Assembly (NCBI RefSeq): GCF_025506335.1
Contig: NZ_JANZYO010000002.1
Location: 544,221-608,220 of the forward strand
Source: Mumia quercus
GTDB lineage: Bacteria; Actinomycetota; Actinomycetes; Propionibacteriales; Nocardioidaceae
DNA length: 64,000 bases
Direction of reading: 5' to 3'
Shown: in pieces, positions 24,258-32,292 of the stretch
Layout: every line of letters starts with the position of its first letter
Numbering within the stretch: position 1 is the first letter of the stretch
Position numbers and translations under genes: made by a program
Notes under the pieces: model-generated
Databases searched by the model: none
Told to the model about the DNA's origin: nothing
Seen by the model: the letters and a program-made list of their open reading frames with translations, nothing else

Positions 24258-25154
24258 CGGGCTGTCGGGAGGCGCGACCGCCTCGCCGTACCGGGCGACG
24301 CAGAAGTCCCGCAGGCGCGCGGTGAGGTCGGCCAGCGTCGCCGCCGCGTGGTGGTCGGGCTCCCACGCGGCCCACAGGTGGACGCGCAGCGGACCGTGGG
24401 CACCCTCGATCTCCAGGGGCACGAGCTCGAAGCGCGGGTCGTCGGTGACGACCGCGATCCCGCGTCCCGCCGCGGCGAGCGCCTGGGCCACCTGCGGGTG
24501 CGACGACTCGACGTAGCCTCCGAGGGCCAGGCCCGAGCTCTCGACCGCGACGTCGAGGACGTGCCGGGCGCGCATCCCCCGACGCAGCACGACCAGGCGC
24601 TCCTGCGTGAGCGCCTCCAGGTCGACGCTCCGCCGCTGCGCCCACGCGTGGTCCGCCGGGACGTACGCCCACACCGGCAGCACCGCGACGGGAGCACCCG
24701 CGAGATCGGGGCCGGGCCGGTCGAAGACGAGCGCGAGGTCTGCGCCCCCGCGCAGCGACACGTGAGGGTCGCCGACCTCGGTCTCGAGCACCGTGGGCAC
24801 CGGGTCGTCAGGACGCAGCTGCGCCACGAAGGGCGCGATGACGTCGCTCAAGGTCGTCGTCCTGGTCGCGATCGTCAGCGCCTCGAGCCGCCCTGCCGCC
24901 AGCGTCGAGGCTGCCGCCCGGGCGTCGTCGGCGCGGCGCAGGAGGTCGCGCGCCACAGGAAGGAACTGCGTGCCCGCGGCATTGAGCGCGAGCCGACCGC
25001 GCGAGCGGGTGAAGAGGTCCACGCCCAGCTCGCGCTCGAGGCTGCGCAGCTGCCGGGAGAGCGCCGGCTGGGTCATGTGCAGCGCGGCCGCCGCGGCGCT
25101 GACGGTGCCCGCGTCGGCGGTCGCGACGAAGTAGCCGAGGCCGCGCAGCTCCAC
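24249..25154 (-). CDS. LysR family regulator of gabT-gabD
   Basis: The 301-residue protein has the LysR winged helix at about residues 4-62 (GTVSAAAAALHMTQPALSRQLRSLERELG) and the effector-binding domain. The GTG at 25154 follows GGAGGAGG; the longer frame runs into the operator region. It is divergent from gabT with a 94-bp gap containing a perfect long palindrome. As with most LysR proteins it probably represses itself and activates gabT-gabD when GABA or a derivative binds. Confidence 0.9.
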   Translation of the reverse strand: MELRGLGYFVATADAGTVSAAAAALHMTQPALSRQLRSLERELGVDLFTRSRGRLALNAAGTQFLPVARDLLRRADDARAAASTLAAGRLEALTIATRTTTLSDVIAPFVAQLRPDDPVPTVLETEVGDPHVSLRGGADLALVFDRPGPDLAGAPVAVLPVWAYVPADHAWAQRRSVDLEALTQERLVVLRRGMRARHVLDVAVESSGLALGGYVESSHPQVAQALAAAGRGIAVVTDDPRFELVPLEIEGAHGPLRVHLWAAWEPDHHAAATLADLTARLRDFCVARYGEAVAPPDSPSA

Positions 25155-25170
25155 CCGTCCTCCTCCGATC

Positions 25171-25195
25171 AAGGTATGCCTCCGCGGCATACCTT
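25171..25195. promoter_or_regulatory. Perfect palindrome with 10-bp arms, LysR-type recognition site
   Basis: AAGGTATGCC (25171-25180), spacer TCCGC, GGCATACCTT (25186-25195) is a perfect inverted repeat containing the LysR T-N11-A pattern. A degenerate copy, GGTATTGGACGGCATAGG, lies at 25208-25225, nearer gabT. This matches the recognition-site plus activation-site layout of LysR promoters. Confidence 0.8.
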
Positions 25196-25248
25196 CCCAG
25201 CATATTCGGTATTGGACGGCATAGGCGGTCACCCCTGATCCTGACCCC

Positions 25249-26565
25249 ATGGCTCTCACCCAGGAACGTCGCCTCGTCACGCCCATCCCGGGGCCCGCGT
25301 CGCAGGCGCTGATGGCGCGCAAGCAGGCCGCCGTACCCACCGGCGTCGCCACGACGCTCCCCGTGTTCGCGGCGGAGGCGTCCGGCGGGATCGTCAAGGA
25401 CGTCGACGGCAACCAGCTCATCGACCTCGGCTCCGGCATCGCCGTGACCACCGTCGGCGTGAGCGCGCCCCGCGTCGTGGAGGCGGTCGCCGCGCAGGCC
25501 GCCGCGTACACGCACACCTGCTTCATGGTCACCCCGTACGAGCCGTACGTCGCGGTCGCCGAGGCGCTCAACCGGCTGACCCCAGGCGACCACGACAAGC
25601 GCACCGCGCTGTTCAACTCCGGGGCCGAGGCCGTCGAGAACGCGGTCAAGATCGCCCGCGCCGCCACCGGACGCCAGGCGGTCGTGGTGTTCGACCACGC
25701 CTACCACGGGCGTACGAACCTCACGATGGCGATGACGGCGAAGTCGATGCCGTACAAGCACGGCTTCGGCCCGTTCTCGCCCGAGGTCTACCGCGCGCCG
25801 ATGTCGTACCCGTTCCGCGACGGGGTCAAGGACGGACGCGTCGCCGCCGCACGCGCGATCGACGTCATCGAGAAGCAGGTCGGGGCGGCGAACCTCGCGG
25901 CCGTGGTGATCGAGCCGATCCAGGGTGAGGGCGGCTTCGTCGTGCCCGCCGAGGGATTCCTCGCGGCGATCGCGCAGTGGTGCACCGACAACGACGTCGT
26001 GTTCGTCGCCGACGAGGTGCAGTCCGGCTTCGGGCGTACGGGCGCGATGTACGCCTGCGAGCACGAGGGCGTCGTGCCCGACCTCGTCGTCACCGCCAAG
26101 GGCGTCGCCGACGGCCTCCCGCTCTCGGCCGTCACCGGGCGCGCCGCGCTCATGGACGCCGCCCACGCCTCCGGCCTCGGCGGAACCTACGGCGGCAACC
26201 CGCTGGCGTGCGCCGCCGCGCTCGCCACGATCGAGACGCTCGAGGCCGACGGCCTCGTCGCCCGGGCCGGCGAGATCGAGACGCTGATGCTCGACCGCCT
26301 GCACCGCCTCGCCGCCGACGACCGCCGCGTGGGCGACGTCCGGGGACGCGGAGCGATGATCGCCGTCGAGCTCGTCGACGACTCCGGAGAGCCCGATGCC
26401 GCGCTCGCGAAGGCGCTCGCGGCCAGCTGCCACGCCGCGGGCGTCATCGTCCTGACCTGCGGCACGTGGGGCAACGTCCTGCGCTTCCTCCCGCCGCTGA
26501 CGATCTCCGACGACCTGCTCCACGAGGCGCTCGACGTCCTCACCACCGCCCTCAAGGAGGCCTGA
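25249..26565 (+). CDS. gabT: 4-aminobutyrate aminotransferase (GabT)
   Basis: The 438-residue class III PLP aminotransferase has FNSGAEAVENAVKIAR, HAYHGRTNLTMAMT, the Asp of FVADEVQSGFGRTG and the PLP lysine in VTAKGVADGLPLSAVTGR. It transfers the amino group of GABA to 2-oxoglutarate, giving succinate semialdehyde. The next gene, 1 bp after its stop, oxidises that product, which supports the assignment over ornithine- or lysine-type relatives. The length is as expected for GabT. Confidence 0.92.
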   Translation: MALTQERRLVTPIPGPASQALMARKQAAVPTGVATTLPVFAAEASGGIVKDVDGNQLIDLGSGIAVTTVGVSAPRVVEAVAAQAAAYTHTCFMVTPYEPYVAVAEALNRLTPGDHDKRTALFNSGAEAVENAVKIARAATGRQAVVVFDHAYHGRTNLTMAMTAKSMPYKHGFGPFSPEVYRAPMSYPFRDGVKDGRVAAARAIDVIEKQVGAANLAAVVIEPIQGEGGFVVPAEGFLAAIAQWCTDNDVVFVADEVQSGFGRTGAMYACEHEGVVPDLVVTAKGVADGLPLSAVTGRAALMDAAHASGLGGTYGGNPLACAAALATIETLEADGLVARAGEIETLMLDRLHRLAADDRRVGDVRGRGAMIAVELVDDSGEPDAALAKALAASCHAAGVIVLTCGTWGNVLRFLPPLTISDDLLHEALDVLTTALKEA

Positions 26566-26566
26566 C

Positions 26567-28045
26567 ATGACCGCGACGTACGAGACCTCGGGGCTCGAGC
26601 GCCACGTGGCCGAGCTGGCACCGGAGCACGGGCTCTTCGTGGGCGGCGCCTGGCAGGCGACCGCGGCCACGTTCGCCGTCGACGACCCCGCGACGTCGGT
26701 GGTCCTCGCGCACGTCTCCGACGCCTCCCCCGCCGACGCGACGGCCGCCGTCGACGCGGCCAGCGAGGCGCTGACGGCGTGGCGACGCACCGCCCCGCGG
26801 GTCCGTTCGGAGATCCTGCGCCGCGCGTACGACCTGATGGTCGCCGACGTCGACCGCCTCACCGCGCTGATCTGCGCCGAGAACGGCAAGTCCCTCGTCG
26901 ACGCGCGCGGTGAGGTGCTGTACGCCGCGGAGTTCTTCCGGTGGTTCTCCGAGGAGGCCGTACGGAGCTCGGGCGACTACGGCAGCGCACCGGCCGGCGG
27001 CACCCGTACGTTGGTGACCCGCCGTCCCGTCGGCGTCGCCGCGCTCGTGACCCCGTGGAACTTCCCCGCCGCGATGGCGACCCGCAAGATCGCGCCCGCG
27101 CTCGCCGCCGGGTGCACCGTGGTGCTCAAGCCGGCCGCCGAGACGCCGCTCACCGCGCTCGCCGTGGCCCGGATCCTCGCCGAGGCGGGTGTGCCGGACG
27201 GCGTGGTCAACGTGGTGCCCACCACCGACGCGGCAGCCGTCGTCGGCACCTGGCTCTCCGACAGCCGCGTGCGCAAGATCTCGTTCACCGGCTCGACGAA
27301 CGTCGGCCGGATCCTGCTCCGGCAGGCGGCGGACCGCGTCGTGAACAGCTCGATGGAGCTCGGCGGCAACGCGCCGTTCATCGTCACCGAGGACGCCGAC
27401 CTCGACGCCGCCGTCGAGGGGGCGATGGTCGCGAAGTTCCGCAACGGCGGTCAGGCCTGCACCGCGGCGAACCGCTTCTACGTCCACGCCGACGTCGCCG
27501 ACGCGTTCACCGCCCGGCTCGGCGCTGCGGTGGAGGCGCTCACGGTCGGCCCTGCCTCGACCGGCGCACAGATCGGTCCGCTGATCTCGGCCAAGGCGCT
27601 CTCCGGCGTCCAGTCGCTGGTCGACGCGGCGCTGGCGGCCGGCGCGACGGTCGCCCACCGTGCGCCGCTCGACCCCACCCTGACCGGACACTTCCTCGCG
27701 CCCGTCGTCCTCTCCGGCGTCGCACCCGACTCGCCCGTGGTCACCGAGGAGATCTTCGGCCCGGTCGCGCCGGTCGTCACCTGGCGCACGGACGAGGAGC
27801 TGCTGGAGTACGTGAACGCCAGCGAGTACGGCCTCGCCGCGTACGTCTACGCCGGCGACCTGGGGCGCGCCCTGCGCCTCGCGGAGGACGTCGACGCGGG
27901 CATGGTGGGCATCGGGCGCGGGCTCGTCTCCGACCCGGCGGCGCCCTTCGGCGGCGTCAAGCAGAGCGGTCTCGGCCGCGAGGGCGCACGCGAGGGTCTC
28001 GAGGAGTTCACCGAGACCCAGTACTTCAGCGTCGCGTGGGACTGA
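26567..28045 (+). CDS. gabD: Succinate-semialdehyde dehydrogenase
   Basis: This 492-residue aldehyde dehydrogenase has the cofactor-binding TPWNFPAAMATRKIAPALAAG, FTGSTNVGR, the general base Glu in MELGGNAPF and the catalytic cysteine in NGGQACTAANRF. The C-terminal GVKQSGLGREG segment is typical of GabD. It converts succinate semialdehyde to succinate with NAD(P). AAGGAGG lies at the end of gabT, 8 bp before the ATG. Its 3' end overlaps the convergent methyltransferase gene by 20 bp. Confidence 0.92.
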   Translation: MTATYETSGLERHVAELAPEHGLFVGGAWQATAATFAVDDPATSVVLAHVSDASPADATAAVDAASEALTAWRRTAPRVRSEILRRAYDLMVADVDRLTALICAENGKSLVDARGEVLYAAEFFRWFSEEAVRSSGDYGSAPAGGTRTLVTRRPVGVAALVTPWNFPAAMATRKIAPALAAGCTVVLKPAAETPLTALAVARILAEAGVPDGVVNVVPTTDAAAVVGTWLSDSRVRKISFTGSTNVGRILLRQAADRVVNSSMELGGNAPFIVTEDADLDAAVEGAMVAKFRNGGQACTAANRFYVHADVADAFTARLGAAVEALTVGPASTGAQIGPLISAKALSGVQSLVDAALAAGATVAHRAPLDPTLTGHFLAPVVLSGVAPDSPVVTEEIFGPVAPVVTWRTDEELLEYVNASEYGLAAYVYAGDLGRALRLAEDVDAGMVGIGRGLVSDPAAPFGGVKQSGLGREGAREGLEEFTETQYFSVAWD

Positions 28046-28658
28046 CCAGCGCGACCAAGGCTCCTCGGTCGAGGCGCTCGACGGACACGTGCTCCAGCGC
28101 GCGTCCGTCGAGCGCACCGACGAGCGCATCGGCCTGACCGTCCGGACCGACCTGCACCACCGCGTACCCGCCGGGAGCCAGGTGGTGCTCGATGACGTCG
28201 AGGCTGCTCCACACCAGGTCCATGCCCGACGACCCGCCGTCGATCGCGAACGGCGGGTCGTCGGGGTAGCGGGTGACCTCGTCGCTCGGCACCCACGGCG
28301 GGTCCGCGATCACGACGGCGAAGCGCTCGTGCGGCTCGAGGGCGTCCTCGAGCATCCCGCACCGCACCGTCACCGACACCGCGAGCTCGGCGGCCGCGGC
28401 GTTGGTCTCCGCGAAGGCGCACGCGGCGGGATTCGCGTCGACCTGGACGAGGTCACGGCCGGCCTGCGCGGCGGCGAGCAGCCCGATGTGGCCGACACCG
28501 CTGAAGATCTCGAGCATCGCCCCGTCCGGAGCGGACGCGGCCAGCTCCGCCGCGAGGGCAGACTGCCGTGCGGTCCACGGACGTGGGTGCAGCACCGAGC
28601 CGTCGTACGCGATGGTGAGGTGGCCGAACGCGAGAGCCTGCGTGGAGAGTGAGGTCAC
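28026..28658 (-). CDS. Class I SAM-dependent methyltransferase (DPPW motif)
   Basis: The 210-residue protein has the SAM-binding motif LEIFSGVGHIGLLAA (about residues 46-60), an acidic residue at the end of strand two (VQVDANP) and DPPW (VIADPPWVPSDE, about 113-124). (D/N)PP(Y/W) marks amino- or ring-nitrogen methyltransferases such as HemK/PrmC and RsmC relatives. The exact target is unknown. The GTG overlaps the stop of the upstream flavoprotein gene by GTGA, so it is coupled to that gene. Confidence 0.8.
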   Translation of the reverse strand: MTSLSTQALAFGHLTIAYDGSVLHPRPWTARQSALAAELAASAPDGAMLEIFSGVGHIGLLAAAQAGRDLVQVDANPAACAFAETNAAAAELAVSVTVRCGMLEDALEPHERFAVVIADPPWVPSDEVTRYPDDPPFAIDGGSSGMDLVWSSLDVIEHHLAPGGYAVVQVGPDGQADALVGALDGRALEHVSVERLDRGALVALVSPTRR

Positions 28659-29608
28659 GCACCCATTCTCAACGGTCGCGCCTCGACCGCTGCCCGGGCC
28701 TCCTCCGCCACCAGGTCGGCGTTGATCTGTCCCCCGGCCATGGCTCCCGCTGCAGCGGCGGCACCGACCTGGGCGCTGAGGTCGGTGGCGTTGCCGGCCA
28801 CCCACACCCCGGGGACCTCCGTGCGACCGACCTCGTCTGCGGCGACGTGCGCTCCCATCCCCGACGCGTGCTCCACCGGCGAGAGGCCCAGGTGCTCGAG
28901 GAACGGCACACGTGCCGCCGTGCGCGCGCCGACGGCGACGACGCTCCGGGCGACCGCGGTGCCGTCAGCCAGCCGTACGGCGGTGATCTGGTCGTCCTCG
29001 ATCTGCAGGCCGGCGACGGCACCCGTGACGACGGTGATCCCGCGGGCCGCGAGCTGCTCCGCATCGTCGTCGGGCAGGTCGGGCTGGTCGTTCAGGAAGA
29101 GCACGACGTCGTCGCTCAGCTGCCGGAACAGCAGCGCCTGGTGGACCGCCATCGAGCCGGTCGCGACGACACCGATGGGCTGGTCGCGGACCTCCCACCC
29201 GTGGCAGTACGGGCAGTGGACGACGTCGCGTCCCCAGCGTGCACGCATGCCCTCGATGTCCGGCAGCTCGTCGACGAGGCCGGTCGTGACCAGGACGCGT
29301 CGTGCCTCGACCGTACGACCGTCGTCCAGCGTGACCGCGAAGCTCCCCTCCTTCCCGGTCACCGTCTCGACCGTCGCGTCGACGATCTCGGCGCCGTACC
29401 GGCGGACCTCGTCTCGACCACGTGCCAGCAGCTCCGCCGGCGGCACGCCGTCGTGGCCGAGCATCCCGTGCACGCCCTCGGCTGGAGCGTTGCGCGGCTG
29501 CCCCGCGTCCACCACGAGCACCGACCGGCGCGAGCGTGCGAGCATCAGCGCCCCGTTGAGCCCGGCAGCTCCTCCGCCGACCACCACGACGTCGTAAGCG
29601 TTGTCCAT
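28655..29608 (-). CDS. Thioredoxin-reductase-like NAD(P)/FAD oxidoreductase
   Basis: This 317-residue flavoprotein resembles thioredoxin reductase in size and has the FAD motif VVVVGGGAAGLNGALMLAR (residues 7-25), a CPYCHG redox pair (C132, C135) in the active-site region and a C-terminal FAD segment (PGVWVAGNATD). The NADPH motif usually reading GGGxSA is VVATGSMAV here. CPYCHG instead of CATCDG marks the group of TrxR-like enzymes also acting on dithiol natural products. GAGAGGAA precedes the ATG. It is divergent from an XRE-cupin regulator. Confidence 0.87.
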   Translation of the reverse strand: MDNAYDVVVVGGGAAGLNGALMLARSRRSVLVVDAGQPRNAPAEGVHGMLGHDGVPPAELLARGRDEVRRYGAEIVDATVETVTGKEGSFAVTLDDGRTVEARRVLVTTGLVDELPDIEGMRARWGRDVVHCPYCHGWEVRDQPIGVVATGSMAVHQALLFRQLSDDVVLFLNDQPDLPDDDAEQLAARGITVVTGAVAGLQIEDDQITAVRLADGTAVARSVVAVGARTAARVPFLEHLGLSPVEHASGMGAHVAADEVGRTEVPGVWVAGNATDLSAQVGAAAAAGAMAGGQINADLVAEEARAAVEARPLRMGA

Positions 29609-29676
29609 CGCTTCGTTCCTCTCCCGGAGCCCCCGTGGCCCCTCGTCGACCAGCCTGCGCGGGAGGTGACGAAATC

Positions 29677-29690
29677 GCAAAGAACTTTGC
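29677..29690. promoter_or_regulatory. Palindrome GCAAAG-AA-CTTTGC, candidate XRE operator
   Basis: A perfect 6-bp-arm inverted repeat lies in the 102-bp gap between the flavoprotein and XRE-cupin genes, 21 bp before the XRE ATG. A related GGCAAA occurs 8 bp further on. AT-rich symmetrical sequence in this DNA is rare and fits an autoregulatory site. Confidence 0.6.
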
Positions 29691-29710
29691 CGACCTGGCA
29701 AACTGTCCGC

Positions 29711-30310
29711 ATGGGTGACGATCTCGATCAGACTCTCGACGCCGTCGGCGCACGCCTGCGCGCCCTCCGGATGCAGCGCGACACCACGCTCGCCGACGTC
29801 TCGGCAGAGACCGGGATCTCGGTGAGCACACTCTCGCGCCTGGAGTCCGGCACGCGCAAGCCGACCCTCGAGCTCCTCCTGCCGCTCGCGCGGGTGTACG
29901 GGGTGACGCTGGACGAGCTCGTGGACGCCCCTCCCACCGGCGATCCCCGCCTCCATCTGCGGCCCACGAAGGCGTTCGGCATGACGTCCATCCCGTTGAC
30001 CCGGCGCGCCGGGGGCATCCAGGCGTACAAGCTCGTGATCGACGGCGGCACGTCGCGCGAGACTCCTGACCTCAAGACCCACGAGGGCTACGAGTGGGTG
30101 TACGTCCTCAACGGGCGCCTGCGCGTCGTCCTCGCCGAGCACGACATCGTGCTCGCGCCCGGGGAGGCTGCCGAGTTCGACACCCGGACCCCTCACTGGT
30201 TCGGCGCCGCGGACGACGCGCCGGTCGAGTTCTTGAGCCTCTTCGGCAAGCAGGGCGAGCGCGCCCACCTCCGCGCCCGCCCCAAGCGCACCCCGCCGTC
30301 CGCGTCGTGA
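29711..30310 (+). CDS. XRE family regulator with C-terminal cupin
   Basis: The 199-residue protein has a helix-turn-helix of the Cro/CI type at about residues 10-65 (TLADVSAETGISVSTLSRLESGTRKPTLELLLPLARVYGV) and a cupin barrel at about 110-180 (HEGYEWVYVLNGRLRVVL and PHWFG). The cupin would bind a small effector or metal. It lies divergent from the TrxR-like/methyltransferase operon with a palindrome between them and probably controls both directions. Confidence 0.9.
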   Translation: MGDDLDQTLDAVGARLRALRMQRDTTLADVSAETGISVSTLSRLESGTRKPTLELLLPLARVYGVTLDELVDAPPTGDPRLHLRPTKAFGMTSIPLTRRAGGIQAYKLVIDGGTSRETPDLKTHEGYEWVYVLNGRLRVVLAEHDIVLAPGEAAEFDTRTPHWFGAADDAPVEFLSLFGKQGERAHLRARPKRTPPSAS

Positions 30311-30358
30311 AAGCACCCTGACCGAACTCGCGTGGGGATCCGGTCAGGTTCCTTTCAC
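30307..30358. terminator. Bidirectional terminator hairpin
   Basis: GTGAAAG...CTTTCAC (outer 7 bp) and CCTGACCG...CGGTCAGG (inner 8 bp) form a two-part stem with a 16-nt loop. It spans the XRE-cupin stop and the 3' end of the convergent gene, with AAAG and CTTT giving weak A/T tracts on both sides. Confidence 0.65.
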
Positions 30359-31225
30359 CGCGCGGACGCGGCGCTCGGCGGCGGCGCGGTCCTTGCGCGC
30401 GGCGGACTCGGCCGTACGGGCGTCGGCGAGCGCGGTCTCGATCTCGTCGAGCTCGTCGCGTACCTCCTGGCGCCGCCGCTTGAGCGTCTCGACGGCGGCA
30501 CGTGCCTCGTCGGCACGACGGCTCGCCTCCTCGTACGCAGCGTCGGCGCGCTCGACCTCCTCGGGGTCGGGTCCGGGCGGGGCCTGCGGCTCTACCTTCT
30601 TGGCGGGAGCCTTCTTGGTGGGGCCCTTCTTGGCGGGTGTCGTCTTCGCGGGGGCCTTCTTCGCGGGGGCCTTCGTGCGCGGACCGCGTCGACGAGGCCT
30701 CCCCGCCAGCGCCTCGGGCACGGCGAGCTTCCCGTCCAGGTCCACCGGCTCGAACCCGGTGGACGACAACGCGTCGACGAGCAGCCCCGTCTCGAGCGCC
30801 GCAGCGGCGGCCTCGTCCGCGAGCGCCGCGTTCAGCGTCTGCGTCACCTGCTCGACCACCGGCTCACCGAGCGGCGATCCGGCGTCGGCGGCCAGCGTGC
30901 GTACGGACGTGACGGCCTCACCGATCAGCGCACGCCGCTGCGAGGCGAGCGCACGAAGCTCGGCACCCGCCAGCTGCTCCTGCGCCTCGCGCAGCTCCTC
31001 CCCCAGCGCGAGGAGCGCGTCGACGCGTTCGGGGTCGCTGCGGACGAAGAGGTTCACGGCCCACGCGGCCCGGGTCGGCTTGCGCAGCGCCGCGATCCGC
31101 CGTGCGAGCGGAGCGTCTCCGGCCTTGCGCGCATGGGCCGCGAGGGCCTTGCGGGAGGCGACGAAGTCGTCGGGCGTCCCTTCGTACAGCGGCCGCGCCA
31201 CCGACTCCAGCGTCTCCTCGGTCAC
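30344..31225 (-). CDS. Coiled-coil protein with Ala-Lys-Pro repeat linker, unknown function
   Basis: The 293-residue product has an N-terminal helical domain (1-~165; EGTPDDFVASRKALAAHARKAG), then an AKKAPAKK-type Lys/Ala/Pro linker at about 180-215 similar to histone H1-like tails, and a C-terminal charged coiled coil (~218-288). Homologous proteins with this layout occur in actinobacteria but have no assigned role. The basic linker suggests nucleic-acid binding. GTG start after AGGGGA. Confidence 0.75.
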   Translation of the reverse strand: MTEETLESVARPLYEGTPDDFVASRKALAAHARKAGDAPLARRIAALRKPTRAAWAVNLFVRSDPERVDALLALGEELREAQEQLAGAELRALASQRRALIGEAVTSVRTLAADAGSPLGEPVVEQVTQTLNAALADEAAAAALETGLLVDALSSTGFEPVDLDGKLAVPEALAGRPRRRGPRTKAPAKKAPAKTTPAKKGPTKKAPAKKVEPQAPPGPDPEEVERADAAYEEASRRADEARAAVETLKRRRQEVRDELDEIETALADARTAESAARKDRAAAERRVRAVKGT

Positions 31226-31252
31226 TCCCCTAGGGTGCCCTGCGAGCGCGCG

Positions 31253-31714
31253 TCACACCACGCGTGTCATGTACGTGCTGTTCGGGTCGTCGGTGTAGGA
31301 GCCGAACGGTCCGCAGACCTCGAAGCCCGCACCGGCGTACAGGGCCCGCGCCGGCGCGAAGAAGTCCTGGCTCCCCGTCTCGAGCGACACGCGCTGCACC
31401 CCGCGCGCCCGGGCGTCGTCGAGGAGGTGGGCGAGGAGGCCGCGCGCGACGCCCCGGCCGCGGGCCCGTGGGTGGGTCCGCATGCTCTTGACCTCCTCGT
31501 GACCGGCTGCGACGACGGCGAGCGCGCCGGTCGCCACGACTCCCTCGGCGTCCTCGACCACCCACATCCGCACCGACGGCCGCCGCAGGCCCTCGAGGTC
31601 GAGCGCGTGCTGGCTCTCCGGCGGCGCGGTCGGCCTGAGGTCGTCGAGGTGCTCCTGGAGGAACGCCGCCAGACGGGGGTCGTCGAAGTCGGCGCGGTCG
31701 GTCACGAGGGTCAT
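31253..31714 (-). CDS. GNAT family N-acetyltransferase
   Basis: This 153-residue acetyltransferase shows GNAT motif A (VKSMRTHPRARGRGVARGLLAHLL) with the R/Q-x-x-G-x-G/A acetyl-CoA loop and motif B (YAGAGFEVCGPF). The ETGSQDFF segment resembles small-molecule acetyltransferases of the PhiRv-like group. The acceptor is unknown. It lies between two unrelated single genes on the same strand. Confidence 0.88.
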   Translation of the reverse strand: MTLVTDRADFDDPRLAAFLQEHLDDLRPTAPPESQHALDLEGLRRPSVRMWVVEDAEGVVATGALAVVAAGHEEVKSMRTHPRARGRGVARGLLAHLLDDARARGVQRVSLETGSQDFFAPARALYAGAGFEVCGPFGSYTDDPNSTYMTRVV

Positions 31715-31772
31715 GCGCCCATGGTGCGCGGCGAATGTTTCGCTCAGGTGACACGACCACGCCGACGTACGC

Positions 31773-32267
31773 TCAGCCGACGCGGGAGCGCATCTCGGCG
31801 TCGAACGTCTCCATCGCCGTCGCCATCTGCTGCTGGTACGCGGGCTCGGCGAGGCGGCGCTCCATCTCCTCTGGCGTCAGGTCCTCGAGGTGCGACGCCA
31901 GCCACCAGATGTTGCCGAACGGGTCGCGGACGCGGCCGCCGCGGCTGCCGAACGCGTCGTCGGCCAGCGGGGTCACCACCTTCGCGCCTGCCGTCAGCGC
32001 GGCGTCGAACGTCGCGTCGACGTCCTCGACGTACAGGCTCAGCAGGGCGATGCAGTCGGGCCACTGCGGTGCCGCGTCGAACGCCATCACCACGCGGTCC
32101 CCGATGAGCACCTCCGCGTGCCCGAGCCGCCCGTCGGGAAGGGTGAAGCGCCCGCGCTCGACCGCGCCGAAGGCGGCCACCATGAAGTCGACGAACTCGG
32201 CTGCTCCGCGGACGCAGACGTACGGGCTGACGGCGCCGTAGTCGGCGGGGATGCGTGTCGTGGTCAT
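31773..32267 (-). CDS. VOC (glyoxalase/PhnB-like) family protein
   Basis: The 164-residue protein has the PhnB-like vicinal-oxygen-chelate pattern: VSPYVCVRGAAEFVDFMVAAFGA, LGHAEVLIGDRVVMAFD and RDPFGNIWWLASH, the last with the usual metal-ligand strand. A ~35-residue helical C-terminal extension (EEMERRL...) is common in this subgroup. Such proteins are often wrongly called 3-demethylubiquinone methyltransferases; catalytic activity is unknown. Confidence 0.85.
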   Translation of the reverse strand: MTTTRIPADYGAVSPYVCVRGAAEFVDFMVAAFGAVERGRFTLPDGRLGHAEVLIGDRVVMAFDAAPQWPDCIALLSLYVEDVDATFDAALTAGAKVVTPLADDAFGSRGGRVRDPFGNIWWLASHLEDLTPEEMERRLAEPAYQQQMATAMETFDAEMRSRVG

Positions 32268-32292
32268 GTCCCGACGGTAAGCCGGGTTGCGG

